A stretch of DNA of 64,000 bases from PALSA-188 sp963720075 (lineage in GTDB: Bacteria; Acidobacteriota; Terriglobia; Terriglobales; Acidobacteriaceae). Both the position numbers and the translations under genes were made by a program. Every line of letters starts with the position of its first letter. Position 1 is the stretch's first letter. The stretch lies in the NCBI GenBank assembly GCA_963720075.1, contig CAVREG010000016.1:434001-498000 (forward strand). Reading direction: 5' to 3'. This document shows, piece after piece, positions 44,379 through 52,841 of the stretch. Under the pieces are notes generated by a model, which saw only the letters and a list, made by a program, of their open reading frames with translations, was not told the origin of the DNA and searched no databases.

Positions 44379-45208
44379 TCTGATCTCTCCGAGTCCTGGG
44401 CCAGGTCCTGCAATCGCACGAATGGCTCAAGCGGGATATTTGCTGCAAATTCAAATGATGCGATTTCACGAATGGGGGAGGGCTGTCGTGCGAATCGCAC
44501 CACTTCGCCCACCACCAAAAGGGTAGGGGACGGCAAACTAGGAGCGGAGTGCAAATCCTGCAATGTGGTCTGGTGTACTTGCTGGTCCGGCGTGGTCGCC
44601 TTCGAAATTACTGCGCACGGAGTGTCCGCCGCTAAGCCCGCTGCAATTAGACGACGGGAGGTACCGGGATAGTCATAGCCTGGCATATAAACCACTACCG
44701 TCGAGCCCGGCGCGATGTGCCTCGGCCAGTCGTTGTTAAGAAGGCCGTTTGAATTTTCGGTCGGAGAGCTGTGACCGGTCAGCACTACTAAAGAAGATGA
44801 AAAAGCGCGATGAGTAAGCGGCATCTGCACAGCCGCAGCGGCGCCAAGCATCGAGGAGATACCGGGAACAATCTCGAATTCGATGTTGGCCCGCCGCAGC
44901 GCCTCAAACTCTTCACCAGCGCGTCCGAAGATCAGGGGATCTCCGCCCTTCAATCGAACAACCTGCAAATCCAGCAGCGCGTATTGCACCAGAAGCACAT
45001 CAATTTCCTGCTGGCGAATGTTCTTTCGTCCGCCGCGCTTGCCTACATTGCGCACCAAAGTGGAAGCGGGAATGAGTTTCAAAATCTCTGGCCCGATCAG
45101 CTCGTCATGAAGCACGACGTCGGCTGACTTGAGCAGTCGCAGAGCTTTTAGCGTGAGAAGCTCCGGGTCGCCCGGACCCGCTCCTACGAGATAGACTTTG
45201 CCGCTCAT
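44375..45208 (-). CDS. cobA: Uroporphyrinogen-III C-methyltransferase
   Basis: A 277-residue SUMT making precorrin-2 for siroheme. Motifs: VYLVGAGPGDPELLTLKAL at the N terminus, VRLKGGDPLIFGRAGEE, VPGISSMLGAAA and TVVVYMPG. It overlaps the genes on both sides by 4 nt (ATGA). With the dehydrogenase next door it supplies siroheme to the sulfite reductase. Confidence 0.96.
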   Translation of the reverse strand: MSGKVYLVGAGPGDPELLTLKALRLLKSADVVLHDELIGPEILKLIPASTLVRNVGKRGGRKNIRQQEIDVLLVQYALLDLQVVRLKGGDPLIFGRAGEEFEALRRANIEFEIVPGISSMLGAAAAVQMPLTHRAFSSSLVVLTGHSSPTENSNGLLNNDWPRHIAPGSTVVVYMPGYDYPGTSRRLIAAGLAADTPCAVISKATTPDQQVHQTTLQDLHSAPSLPSPTLLVVGEVVRFARQPSPIREIASFEFAANIPLEPFVRLQDLAQDSERSE

Positions 45209-45831
45209 GCTTCCGTCCTCTCGTAAATTCGTTCAGACAATTGAGCGGCTTGAAACGCTTCCTGGCTGGCAAGTTCGTGCAGTTTCTGGCGGCGTTGCTC
45301 CGGGTCAATATCCGACGCAAAAAGTTGCTGGCGAACGCGGCCCAACTCGCTCACCCACTCGGCATACTCGGGGCCAAATTGTTTTTCCAGTTCAGTTCTC
45401 AGCCGTTGTGCCAGAGCTGGGCTGTGACCTGCGGTTGAAATCGCAAGTTGAAGATCGCCTCGCCGAACGACGGCAGGATAGAAAAAGTCGCAATGGTGAG
45501 GATCATCCACCGAGTTGCAGAGAATTCCGCGGCGTTGAGCCTCGAGGAAAACTGCTTCATTCACTTCTTGCGATGAAGTTGCAGTGATTACGAGAAATGC
45601 TCCATCCAAATCACTGGTCGCGAAATTGCGGCGGTGCCACGTGATAATTCCGTCCTCAGCCCATGTTTCTACCGTCGCGGCAGCCTCTGGGGCTACAACG
45701 ATGACCTCCGCATCCGCACCCAAAAGACTCTCGATTTTTGGCTCGCCGACCTTGCCTGCGCCCACGACGAGGCAGCGGTGGCCTTCGAGCTTCAGAAATA
45801 TGGGAAACAGGCTCATGCGGTTAACCTTCAA
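45205..45831 (-). CDS. Precorrin-2 dehydrogenase/ferrochelatase (CysG N-terminal type)
   Basis: A 208-residue siroheme synthase N-domain protein (Met8/SirC-like): MSLFPIFLKLEGHRCLVVGAGKVGEPKI with a Rossmann GAGKVG, DLDGAFLVITATSSQEVN, VDDPHHCDFFYPAVVRRGDLQLAISTAG. It oxidises precorrin-2 and may insert iron. It overlaps the frame-shifted tail of the sulfite reductase by 11 nt. M6 (45816) is an alternative start. Confidence 0.93.
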   Translation of the reverse strand: MKVNRMSLFPIFLKLEGHRCLVVGAGKVGEPKIESLLGADAEVIVVAPEAAATVETWAEDGIITWHRRNFATSDLDGAFLVITATSSQEVNEAVFLEAQRRGILCNSVDDPHHCDFFYPAVVRRGDLQLAISTAGHSPALAQRLRTELEKQFGPEYAEWVSELGRVRQQLFASDIDPEQRRQKLHELASQEAFQAAQLSERIYERTEA

Positions 45832-45987
45832 CTCCCTGAGGCACGCGCCCCAACGGGACGTCTCGCAAGACTACCGGCACGAGCTCGCCAGCTAAAATCT
45901 CTCTCAACTCGGAATCACTGTGCCGCGAAAAATATCCGCGCAGGTTTTCTCCGGCCAGACGATCCTCTAGGTAATCGCGAAGCAACG
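45821..45987 (-). other. Frame-shifted C-terminal tail of the sulfite reductase
   Basis: About 55 codons in the next frame read L-L-R-D-Y-L-E-D-R-L-A-G-E-N, then FSRHSDSELREIL and VVLRDVPLGRVPQGVEG-stop. This is the expected end of the reductase and overlaps the next gene by 11 nt, in keeping with the other operon overlaps. GAGCGTTGCTT would need one more base (for example GAGCGTTTGCTT). Confidence 0.7.
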
Positions 45988-47523
45988 CTCGATTGCGTCC
46001 GGGACTTCGGTAGCAACGCACCGATAGCCGACAGGCCGTGCAATGGACTGATGCAGTCCGACCGCACCGCCCACGCAGAAGTAGTAGGCGTCTTGCATCT
46101 TGCCGTCTACTTTGATCTTTTTCCCTTCTAGGCCAATGTCCGCAATCCAGTGCTGCCCGCAACTGTTGGGGCATCCGGTGACATGAAGTTTCAGGTGCTG
46201 CTCAAAGCCGGGAAGCCGCTCTTCTAATTCTTCGACCAGCCATCTGGAAAAACCCTTAGTCTCGGTAATGGCCAGTTTGCAAAATTCGGTTCCGCTGCAT
46301 GCTATCGCGCCGCGCCAGAACGTTGAAGCTGCGACCGGGAATCCGATTGCGCCAAATCCGCTTGCCAGAGCTTGGGTATTCTCACGCGGTACGTTTACGA
46401 CCACCAGGTTCTGCATGTTAGTCGTGCGAAGATGCCCATCGGCATAGCGCTCGGCGAGGTCTGCGGCGGTTTTTAACTGTCCTGCATTTACGCGTCCGCG
46501 CAAGACCGCTGCGCCGACATAGCTAAGTCCGGGCTGCCTTTGCTGATGAATGCCTACATGGTCGCGGTAGACATCGTCGGGGGCCTTCTGCGGAACCGCC
46601 GGATCGAGACCGAACCCGATGCGGCGTTCCAGTTCCTGCTGAAAGCTTTCCGCAGTCCAGCCATGCCGCAGAAATAAGAATTTTAGACGGGCTCGCTCGC
46701 GGTTCTCGCGAAGATCGCTGCTGTCGCGGAAGATCTCCGCAATGCCTTTAAGCACAGGCATTACTTGTTCCCATCGCACGAACGCGTTCAGCGGAACACC
46801 GAGATGCGGCTGCGTCGAAAGGCCTCCGCCGACCCGAAGCGCGAAGCCATTCTCCGTGGCACCACCGGTTCCACGACGAACGCCCGTCAATCCAATATCA
46901 TTGATTTCCGGATACTCGCACCAAACCGGGCAGCCGCTTATGCTGATCTTGAATTTTCGCGGCAGATTGTAAAACTCTTCGTTCCCAGCAAAAAATTTGT
47001 CGGCTTCGAGCGCCAGTGGCGATGCGTCGCAGATTTCATGAGCATCCACTCCGGCCAAGGGGCAACCAGTAATGTTTCGGGTAACGTCTCCGCAAGCGCC
47101 GAGTGTGTTGAGGCCGCATGCCCACAACGCCTCAAGAACATCAGGCAACGACTCAATCGTCACCCAATGCAGTTGAAAATTCTGCCGAACAGTTATGTCA
47201 GCGATTCCACGTGCGTGCCGTTCAGTAACGTTTGCAATGGTGCGAAGCTGGTGAGATGTAAGCAAGCCATTAGGAATCCGGATGCGCACCATGAAATATG
47301 GCAGCGCGTTGCCTGTGCCGCCCTTGCCGCCGAGAACTCCCGCGCCATCGCCCTGCGTATAAACTCCCCACCAGCGGAAGTAGGTTCCAATCCATTCCGG
47401 CGTAATGGAGTCGAAGCCTTCGCGCGCGAAGCGGCGAATCTCGTCGAGCCCGGCCCACGGATTCATCTCCCGCTTGAGCCGTTCCGCCTTCTGCGCCTTC
47501 GTTTCTGTGACTGTATTTGCCAT
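45967..47523 (-). CDS. Ferredoxin-type sulfite reductase (NirA/Sir), C terminus shifted
   Basis: A 518-residue siroheme/[4Fe-4S] reductase taking sulfite to sulfide. Tandem ferrite-like domains carry HARGIADITVRQNFQLHW and RGRVNAGQL...RTTNMQNLV; the cluster motif is CSGTEFCKLA followed by TGCPNSCGQHW. Position before siroheme genes and cysH favours sulfite over nitrite. The reading ends VPDAIERCFAIT-stop, but the neighbouring frame continues naturally (LLRDYLEDRLAGENLRGYF...) to 45821, so one base appears lost near 45985. The start codon abuts a terminator T-tract with no free ribosome-binding site. Confidence 0.93.
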   Translation of the reverse strand: MANTVTETKAQKAERLKREMNPWAGLDEIRRFAREGFDSITPEWIGTYFRWWGVYTQGDGAGVLGGKGGTGNALPYFMVRIRIPNGLLTSHQLRTIANVTERHARGIADITVRQNFQLHWVTIESLPDVLEALWACGLNTLGACGDVTRNITGCPLAGVDAHEICDASPLALEADKFFAGNEEFYNLPRKFKISISGCPVWCEYPEINDIGLTGVRRGTGGATENGFALRVGGGLSTQPHLGVPLNAFVRWEQVMPVLKGIAEIFRDSSDLRENRERARLKFLFLRHGWTAESFQQELERRIGFGLDPAVPQKAPDDVYRDHVGIHQQRQPGLSYVGAAVLRGRVNAGQLKTAADLAERYADGHLRTTNMQNLVVVNVPRENTQALASGFGAIGFPVAASTFWRGAIACSGTEFCKLAITETKGFSRWLVEELEERLPGFEQHLKLHVTGCPNSCGQHWIADIGLEGKKIKVDGKMQDAYYFCVGGAVGLHQSIARPVGYRCVATEVPDAIERCFAIT

Positions 47524-47568
47524 AAAAAGTAAAAACCCACCGCCAGGTACCAGACTGGCGATGGGTTT
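47524..47568 (-). terminator. Attenuator terminator before the sulfite reductase
   Basis: On the minus strand AAACCCATCGCCAG (47555-47568) pairs fully with CTGGCGGTGGGTTT (47533-47546; one G-U pair) around an 8-nt loop, followed by TTTTTACTTTTT up to the reductase ATG. The 3' arm also holds the only GGTGGG that could serve as ribosome-binding site, so folding would block both transcription and translation. Confidence 0.85.
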
Positions 47569-47593
47569 CGATTTTGCCGATACTAGAGAATTC

Positions 47594-47683
47594 TTAGGTC
47601 AGCAGCCTCCCCGCGCCAGTGGACGCACACATACAACAACAGCAACAACACTGGCAGCAGCAGGAGTGGCAAGCCGACATCAT
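47594..47683 (-). CDS. Polycysteine leader peptide (29 aa), candidate Cys attenuator
   Basis: A 29-codon ORF reading MMSACHSCCCQCCCCCC then MCASTGAGRLLT-stop. Eleven of residues 5-19 are Cys, using both TGC and TGT. The ATG lies 8 nt after a consensus -10, so the mRNA is predicted to be leaderless; there is no ribosome-binding site. The stop is 70 nt before the sulfite reductase start, with the terminator between them. A segment ACTGGCG (47614-47620, codons 22-24) is complementary to CGCCAGT in the terminator 5' arm (47554-47560). Ribosomes slowed at Cys codons would leave it free to form an antiterminator. Similar leaderless polycysteine ORFs attenuate cysteine genes in mycobacteria. Confidence 0.8.
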   Translation of the reverse strand: MMSACHSCCCQCCCCCCMCASTGAGRLLT

Positions 47684-47690
47684 GATTTTA

Positions 47691-47719
47691 ATACTAGAGA
47701 CCGGGGAAAGCGGTGTCAA
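47691..47719 (-). promoter_or_regulatory. Promoter of the sulfur operon
   Basis: TTGACA (47714-47719) and TAGTAT (47691-47696) are exactly 17 bp apart. Seven bases separate the -10 from the leader ATG, which puts the expected start site at or next to the A of ATG. Confidence 0.85.
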
Positions 47720-47739
47720 TGGTGCTTTTGGATAGTGGT

Positions 47740-47754
47740 ATTCAAATTTTGAAT
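47740..47754. promoter_or_regulatory. Palindrome upstream of the sulfur promoter
   Basis: ATTCAAA-T-TTTGAAT is a perfect 7-bp inverted repeat centred 28 bp upstream of the -35 and 25 nt after the kdpC stop. It could be an activator/repressor site or part of the kdp transcript end. Confidence 0.4.
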
Positions 47755-47778
47755 GCGTTCCATCGCAAACACGACATC

Positions 47779-48345
47779 TCAACGCTTTTGTTCGTCCAAC
47801 GCCAGGTTAAGTTCGAGCACGTTAACCCGAGGTTCTCCCATGAAGCCAAGCTGGCGCCCGAACGTATGTTGTTGAATTAATTGTCTTACTTGATCCTCGG
47901 ACAAGCCACGTTCCCGGGCGATTCGCGGCACTTGAAAGTCGGCCGCTGCGGGAGAAGTGTCTGGATCCAGACCCGACGCCGAAGTCGTCACCAGGTCGAC
48001 CGGTATGGGAGTGCCAGGGTTTTCTTTTTGCAGGTCCGCAACGGTGGCTTGGACCCGGTCCATTAATTTCTGGTTTGTAGGACCGTAGTTTGAGCCGCCG
48101 GAATTGGCGGCATCGTATCCATTTCCGGCCGCGGAAGGGCGGGAATGGAAATAGCCCGGCCCTATAAAAGCCTGACCTATGATTCGCGATCCTACAACCT
48201 CGCCATTGTTGGTGATCAGTTGACCGTTTGCTTTGTCTTTGAAGAATACTTGAGCAAATCCCGTGACAACCAGGGGATAGATAAGCCCTAGCAAAACGGT
48301 CGTCACAATTGTCATCAGGATCGAGATTATCAAGTTCTTTTTCAT
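47779..48345 (-). CDS. kdpC: Potassium-transporting ATPase subunit C
   Basis: A 188-residue KdpC with one N-terminal membrane helix (about 6-28) and the family segments GSRIIGQAF, YFHSRPSAAGNGYDA, SGGSNYGPTN and SASGLDPDTSPAAADFQVPRIA. It stabilises the KdpFABC complex. Nine bases separate it from kdpB. Confidence 0.97.
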   Translation of the reverse strand: MKKNLIISILMTIVTTVLLGLIYPLVVTGFAQVFFKDKANGQLITNNGEVVGSRIIGQAFIGPGYFHSRPSAAGNGYDAANSGGSNYGPTNQKLMDRVQATVADLQKENPGTPIPVDLVTTSASGLDPDTSPAAADFQVPRIARERGLSEDQVRQLIQQHTFGRQLGFMGEPRVNVLELNLALDEQKR

Positions 48346-48354
48346 AAGTGTTTC

Positions 48355-50382
48355 CTAGGCCATTCCGACTCGTGTGATAAGCATGTCTATCAACTTGATA
48401 CCGGCAAATGGGACGACGATTCCGCCGACGCCGTAGATCCAGAGATTGCGACGTAATAGCGCCGCTGCGCCCATGGGCCGATATTTCACGCCGCGTAGTG
48501 CCAGTGGAATCAGTGCAACGATAATCAGCGCATTAAAAATAACCGCCGACAGCACCGCAGACTGTGGCGTCTGCAAGCGCATGATGTTCAGGGCATTCAG
48601 CACGGGAAATGTTCCGGCAAACATCGCCGGAATGATCGCAAAGTATTTCGCCACATCATTCGAGATGGAAAAAGTTGTAAGTGCACCGCGGGTCATCAGC
48701 AACTGCTTTCCAATTTCCACGATCTCGATCAGCTTCGTCGGGTTTGAATCGAGGTCCACCATGTTGCCGGCCTCTTTCGCGGCCTGAGTTCCCGTATTCA
48801 TCGCGACTCCCACGTCGGCCTGCGCCAGGGCGGGCGCATCGTTGGTGCCGTCTCCCGTCATCGCGACTAGCTTTCCTTCGCTCTGTTCGCGGCGAATCAG
48901 ATCCATCTTTTCTTTAGGAGTAGCTTCCGCCAGAAAATCATCCACGCCCGCTTCCCGCGCGATTGCCGCCGCGGTCAGCGGATTGTCTCCCGTAATCATA
49001 ACCGTCTTAATTCCCATGGCGCGAAGCTGGTCGAAGCGATCTTTCATTCCACCTTTGACAATATCTTTAAGGTGAATCACGCCAAGCGCTCGCCTATTTT
49101 CAGCCACTACTAGGGGAGTGCCTCCGGAGCGTGCGATCGCCTCAACGCTTGCTTGAACCTCTTTTGGCAGGACCGTTCCAAATCCCTGCAAGTATTTGGT
49201 GATGGCATCCACTGCCCCTTTCCGAATCTCGCGGCCATCAAAATTCACTCCCGACATTCGAGTCTGCGCGGTGAAGGGGACGAATACCGCTTCGAGCACA
49301 CCCAGTTCCCTGCCGCGAAGGGCATACCGTTCCTTGGCTAATACGACGATGGAGCGACCTTCGGGAGTTTCATCGGCGAGCGAAGACATTTGCGCAGCAT
49401 CGGCCATCTGCGCTTCCGTGATTCCCGGGGCGGCGATAAATTCCGATGCTTGCCGGTTACCGAGAGTGATCGTGCCCGTCTTGTCCAGAAGAAGCGTGTT
49501 TACGTCGCCCGCAGCTTCGACGGCCCGTCCTGACATTGCGAGCACATTGTGTTGCACCAGGCGATCCATTCCCGCAATTCCTATTGCTGAAAGCAGGCCG
49601 CCGATGGTCGTGGGGATCAGGCAGACGAGCAAAGAGACCAGCACGAAGACGGTTTGAGGCGAGCCGGAATAGATCGCGAATGGCTGCAAGGTTACGACGG
49701 CGAGAAGAAAAATTATCGTCAAGCCCGCCAGCAAAATATTCAGCGCGATTTCGTTTGGAGTCTTCTGGCGCTCAGCTCCTTCAACCAAAGCGATCATGCG
49801 ATCGAGGAAGGTTTCGCCGGGATTGGATGTGATTTTGATTTTCAACCAATCAGAGAGCACCCGCGTACCGCCAGTCACCGCGGAACGGTCTCCTCCGGCC
49901 TCCCGAATTACGGGTGCGGATTCTCCGGTGATGGCGGACTCGTCTACCGAAGCTACGCCTTCGATGATCTCCCCATCTCCGGGAATGAACTCCGTCGCAG
50001 CGACCATCACTACATCTCCAGAGCGCAGTTTGGCACTGGCAACTTGTTCAATCTTTCCGCCCTGCAACACGCGATTGGCAATCGTTTCGGCCCGAGCTTT
50101 GCGCAGAGCATCGGCCTGAGCTTTGCCTCGGCCTTCCGCCATCGCTTCTGCGAAGTTTGCGAACAATACCGTGAACCACAGCCATAGAGTGATTTGGAGA
50201 TTGAATCCGAGTGCTGTGCTCGACCGGAACAGAAGGGCCGTGGTCACGACGCTTCCAACCTCGACCACAAACATGACCGGATTACCCATCATGTGCCGCG
50301 GTTCCAACTTAAGGAACGAGTCGAGGATCGCGCCTCGCACGATCTTCATATCCCATATCGCTTTGGTCTTTTTCTCTGCCAT
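48355..50382 (-). CDS. kdpB: Potassium-transporting ATPase subunit B
   Basis: A 675-residue P-type ATPase energising KdpA. The phosphorylation site is LLLDKTGTITLGN, the phosphatase loop TGES, the hinge MTGDGTNDAPALAQADVGVAM. The N terminus has the KdpB-specific RHMMGNPVMFVVEVG. Full length. Confidence 0.98.
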   Translation of the reverse strand: MAEKKTKAIWDMKIVRGAILDSFLKLEPRHMMGNPVMFVVEVGSVVTTALLFRSSTALGFNLQITLWLWFTVLFANFAEAMAEGRGKAQADALRKARAETIANRVLQGGKIEQVASAKLRSGDVVMVAATEFIPGDGEIIEGVASVDESAITGESAPVIREAGGDRSAVTGGTRVLSDWLKIKITSNPGETFLDRMIALVEGAERQKTPNEIALNILLAGLTIIFLLAVVTLQPFAIYSGSPQTVFVLVSLLVCLIPTTIGGLLSAIGIAGMDRLVQHNVLAMSGRAVEAAGDVNTLLLDKTGTITLGNRQASEFIAAPGITEAQMADAAQMSSLADETPEGRSIVVLAKERYALRGRELGVLEAVFVPFTAQTRMSGVNFDGREIRKGAVDAITKYLQGFGTVLPKEVQASVEAIARSGGTPLVVAENRRALGVIHLKDIVKGGMKDRFDQLRAMGIKTVMITGDNPLTAAAIAREAGVDDFLAEATPKEKMDLIRREQSEGKLVAMTGDGTNDAPALAQADVGVAMNTGTQAAKEAGNMVDLDSNPTKLIEIVEIGKQLLMTRGALTTFSISNDVAKYFAIIPAMFAGTFPVLNALNIMRLQTPQSAVLSAVIFNALIIVALIPLALRGVKYRPMGAAALLRRNLWIYGVGGIVVPFAGIKLIDMLITRVGMA

Positions 50383-50403
50383 CAGTTCTCCGCCATTATG
50401 TCC

Positions 50404-52200
50404 TCAGAAAGTCTTTCCAGCCGACATCAAAAGGTGTTCTAGTATTGGCCCCAGGCTTAAGGCTGGAAAAAACGTCAATGCGCCGACGATCAGAATCACC
50501 CCGACAAGCAAACCGCTAAACAACGGCGTCGTGACCGGGAACGTACCGAGCGATGGGGGAACAAATTTCTTTTTCGCCAAATTTCCCGCGATTGCCAGCA
50601 TGGGGATAATCATGAAGAAACGCCCGACTAACATCGTCGCGGCCCCTGCAAGGTTGTACCAGGGAGTGTTTCCGTTTAATCCGGCAAACGCTGAACCGTT
50701 ATTCCCCGCCATCGAAGTGAACGCGTACAGCATCTCTGTGAGGCCGTGGGGACCGCCATTGCTGATGCTGGACGTACCAAAACCCTTTACCGATGAAATG
50801 CCGGTGAGCACCAGGATGATCAGAGGGAAGACCAGCGTGACCAGCATCGCCATCTTCACGTCATAGGCTTCGATTTTCTTACCCAAATATTCCGGCGTGC
50901 GGCCGACCATGAGGCCCGCAATGAAAACTGACAGTACAACGTAAATCAAAATTCCGTACAATCCGGCGCCCACTCCGCCGAACACAGTCTCGCTGAGCAT
51001 GATGTTGGCCAGAGGCACCATGCCGCCCAATGGAGTGTAAGAGTCATGCCAACTATTAATCGCACCGCAACTGGCGTCGGTGGTAATCGTCGCGAATAGG
51101 GTGGAATCGGCAATGCCAAACCGAACTTCCTTCCCTTCCATGTTGCCGCCAGATTGGGTCAGGCTGGCCCTCTGGTCAATGCCCTTCAGCAACGGATTGC
51201 CTTGCGATTCGGCCCAATAAGCAGTCGTCACACCCGCAAGAAACAAGACCGCCATGGCGCTCCAAACTGCCCAGCCATGGCGGGGAGAACCCGTCATTCG
51301 TCCCAACGTATATGTCAATCCAGCAGGGATGACGAAAATTGAAAGCATCTCCAAATAATTACTCAGCGGCGTGGGGTTCTCGAAGGGATGAGCACTGTTC
51401 GCATTGAAAAATCCTCCGCCGTTTGTGCCCAACATCTTGATCGCTTCCTGCGAAGCGACCGGGCCTTGCGCAATTGTCTGCGCGGTGACGGCATCCATTA
51501 CAGGTTTGCCGGCTTGATCCACGACCGGCTTACCGTCTGTCCCAACTCGCTGCACTTGCTGGGATTCAACCAGTTTCACGGTGTCATAAGGCTTCAAATT
51601 CTGTACAACCCCCTGGGAAACGAGAATCAGAGCGTAAACGATGCAGGTCGGCAGCAACACCCACAGAGTTGTGCGTGTCAAATCCACCCAAAAGTTGCCG
51701 ATAGTGTCCCTTTCGCGTCTTGACATACCTCGTATGAAAGCAATCGCGAGGGCAATGCCGACCGCAGCCGAGGCAAAGTTGTGATACGCCAAACCCACCA
51801 TCTGGGTGAGATAGCTCATGGTCGTCTCCCCGGAATAGTTCTGCCAGTTCGTGTTGGTCGTGAACGATGCTGCGGTGTTGAAAGCGAGACTCGCTTCCAC
51901 GGCGGGGAATTTTTGCGGATTCCATGGCATCCATTGCTGAATGCGCTCGACCCCATATAGGAGCGCCATCGAGACGCCGCTGTAAAGAAGCATCGCGCCA
52001 CAATATTCGGTCCAGCGCATCTCGTGGTTCTCATCCACGCCGGTGAGGCGATACAACAAGCGCTCAACCGGACGCAGGATTGGATCGAGAAACGTGTGCT
52101 CGCGGTTGAATACTCGGGTCATGAAAACGCCCATCGGTTTGGTGACCGCGAATATCAGCGCAAGAAAAAGAAGAATTTGAAACCAGCCATTGACCGTCAT
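50404..52200 (-). CDS. kdpA: Potassium-transporting ATPase subunit A
   Basis: A 598-residue K+-channel-like subunit with ten or more membrane segments. Selectivity-filter-like loops include NTAASFTTNTNWQ, GTNGGGFFNANSAHP and MAGNNGSAF. The ATG follows the kdpF stop by 1 nt. Confidence 0.98.
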   Translation of the reverse strand: MTVNGWFQILLFLALIFAVTKPMGVFMTRVFNREHTFLDPILRPVERLLYRLTGVDENHEMRWTEYCGAMLLYSGVSMALLYGVERIQQWMPWNPQKFPAVEASLAFNTAASFTTNTNWQNYSGETTMSYLTQMVGLAYHNFASAAVGIALAIAFIRGMSRRERDTIGNFWVDLTRTTLWVLLPTCIVYALILVSQGVVQNLKPYDTVKLVESQQVQRVGTDGKPVVDQAGKPVMDAVTAQTIAQGPVASQEAIKMLGTNGGGFFNANSAHPFENPTPLSNYLEMLSIFVIPAGLTYTLGRMTGSPRHGWAVWSAMAVLFLAGVTTAYWAESQGNPLLKGIDQRASLTQSGGNMEGKEVRFGIADSTLFATITTDASCGAINSWHDSYTPLGGMVPLANIMLSETVFGGVGAGLYGILIYVVLSVFIAGLMVGRTPEYLGKKIEAYDVKMAMLVTLVFPLIILVLTGISSVKGFGTSSISNGGPHGLTEMLYAFTSMAGNNGSAFAGLNGNTPWYNLAGAATMLVGRFFMIIPMLAIAGNLAKKKFVPPSLGTFPVTTPLFSGLLVGVILIVGALTFFPALSLGPILEHLLMSAGKTF

Positions 52201-52201
52201 G

Positions 52202-52291
52202 TCAGAAATTTTCCGGCTTCAACAGGGCATACATGAGATACACCATCATCAAAACGCAAATGACCAGCATGATGAGCGATTCAATGTTCAT
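52202..52291 (-). CDS. kdpF: KdpF membrane peptide
   Basis: A 29-residue peptide (MNIESLIMLVICVLMM, then VYLMYALLKPENF) forming a single helix ending in the KPE-F motif of KdpF, which stabilises KdpFABC. Its stop is 1 nt before the kdpA ATG, and GAGG is present upstream. Confidence 0.9.
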   Translation of the reverse strand: MNIESLIMLVICVLMMVYLMYALLKPENF

Positions 52292-52298
52292 CGGAACC

Positions 52299-52385
52299 TC
52301 ATCGCAACTTCTCGCAACCGTGAACGTAGGCGAGCGAGAGTGCGAAAAACAAAATGGTCAAAAGAACGAAAATAAAATCCTTCAT
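52299..52385 (-). CDS. 28-aa membrane peptide upstream of kdpF
   Basis: A 28-residue ORF (MKDFIFVLLTILFFALSLAY, then VHGCEKLR) with one membrane helix and a Cys-Glu-Lys-Leu end. AAGGGG precedes the ATG. It ends 7 nt before kdpF. Peptides of this shape precede kdpF in other genomes I recall, often unannotated; the role is unknown. Confidence 0.75.
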   Translation of the reverse strand: MKDFIFVLLTILFFALSLAYVHGCEKLR

Positions 52386-52435
52386 TAATAACCCCTTCAA
52401 CCCGCTAGCCTGCTAATCCACCAAAGAGCCGCCTG

Positions 52436-52657
52436 CTACGACGTAAGAATCCGCCGAATCTCATTCCTCTCTATTGCTTTCAATCGGATCAATTTTTTCC
52501 CCCGAACCTTTGATCTCATCTCCGAGGTGATCGCAAGGTCTCTTGCGCTTCTTCGACGATTAGCCAGCGCTGATTCCTTCAGCAAAGCAACCAGAAATCG
52601 AGTGAGGAATAACACCGCAAAAAACGCAATAGCGGCGAAAATGATTTTGATTACCAT
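52436..52657 (-). CDS. Small single-helix hypothetical protein
   Basis: A 73-residue frame: membrane helix at about 3-25 (IKIIFAAIAFFAVLFLTRFLVALL), then a strongly basic Arg/Lys-rich tail. The frame opens upstream to 52699. It lies between kdpE and the kdp peptides and has no recognised family. Confidence 0.5.
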   Translation of the reverse strand: MVIKIIFAAIAFFAVLFLTRFLVALLKESALANRRRSARDLAITSEMRSKVRGKKLIRLKAIERNEIRRILTS

Positions 52658-52841
52658 GTCCGCTCGAACCTCACCCTTCGATTGAACATGGTTAGCCATA
52701 AGAATCGGCTAAGTTCTTCATAAAGAATTTGTAAGGGTGTATCGGATGGGTTCAGTTGCTTGCGACGTCTTTGGGGATTCGATTAGGTGTTGGGCAAAGC
52801 AGACGCAGCAAGCTGCGTCTCTACCATCGGTTCGGATGGGC

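Noticed and set aside
45821..46174. 117-aa independent gene overlapping the sulfite reductase end
   Set aside because: Only its last 55 residues make sense, and they complete the reductase, so I treat it as a frameshift product.
47600..47683. Polycysteine frame as a simple trinucleotide repeat
   Set aside because: Codons mix TGC and TGT and are interrupted by CAG and ATG, and promoter, stop and terminator positions fit a leader, so chance repeat expansion alone is not favoured.
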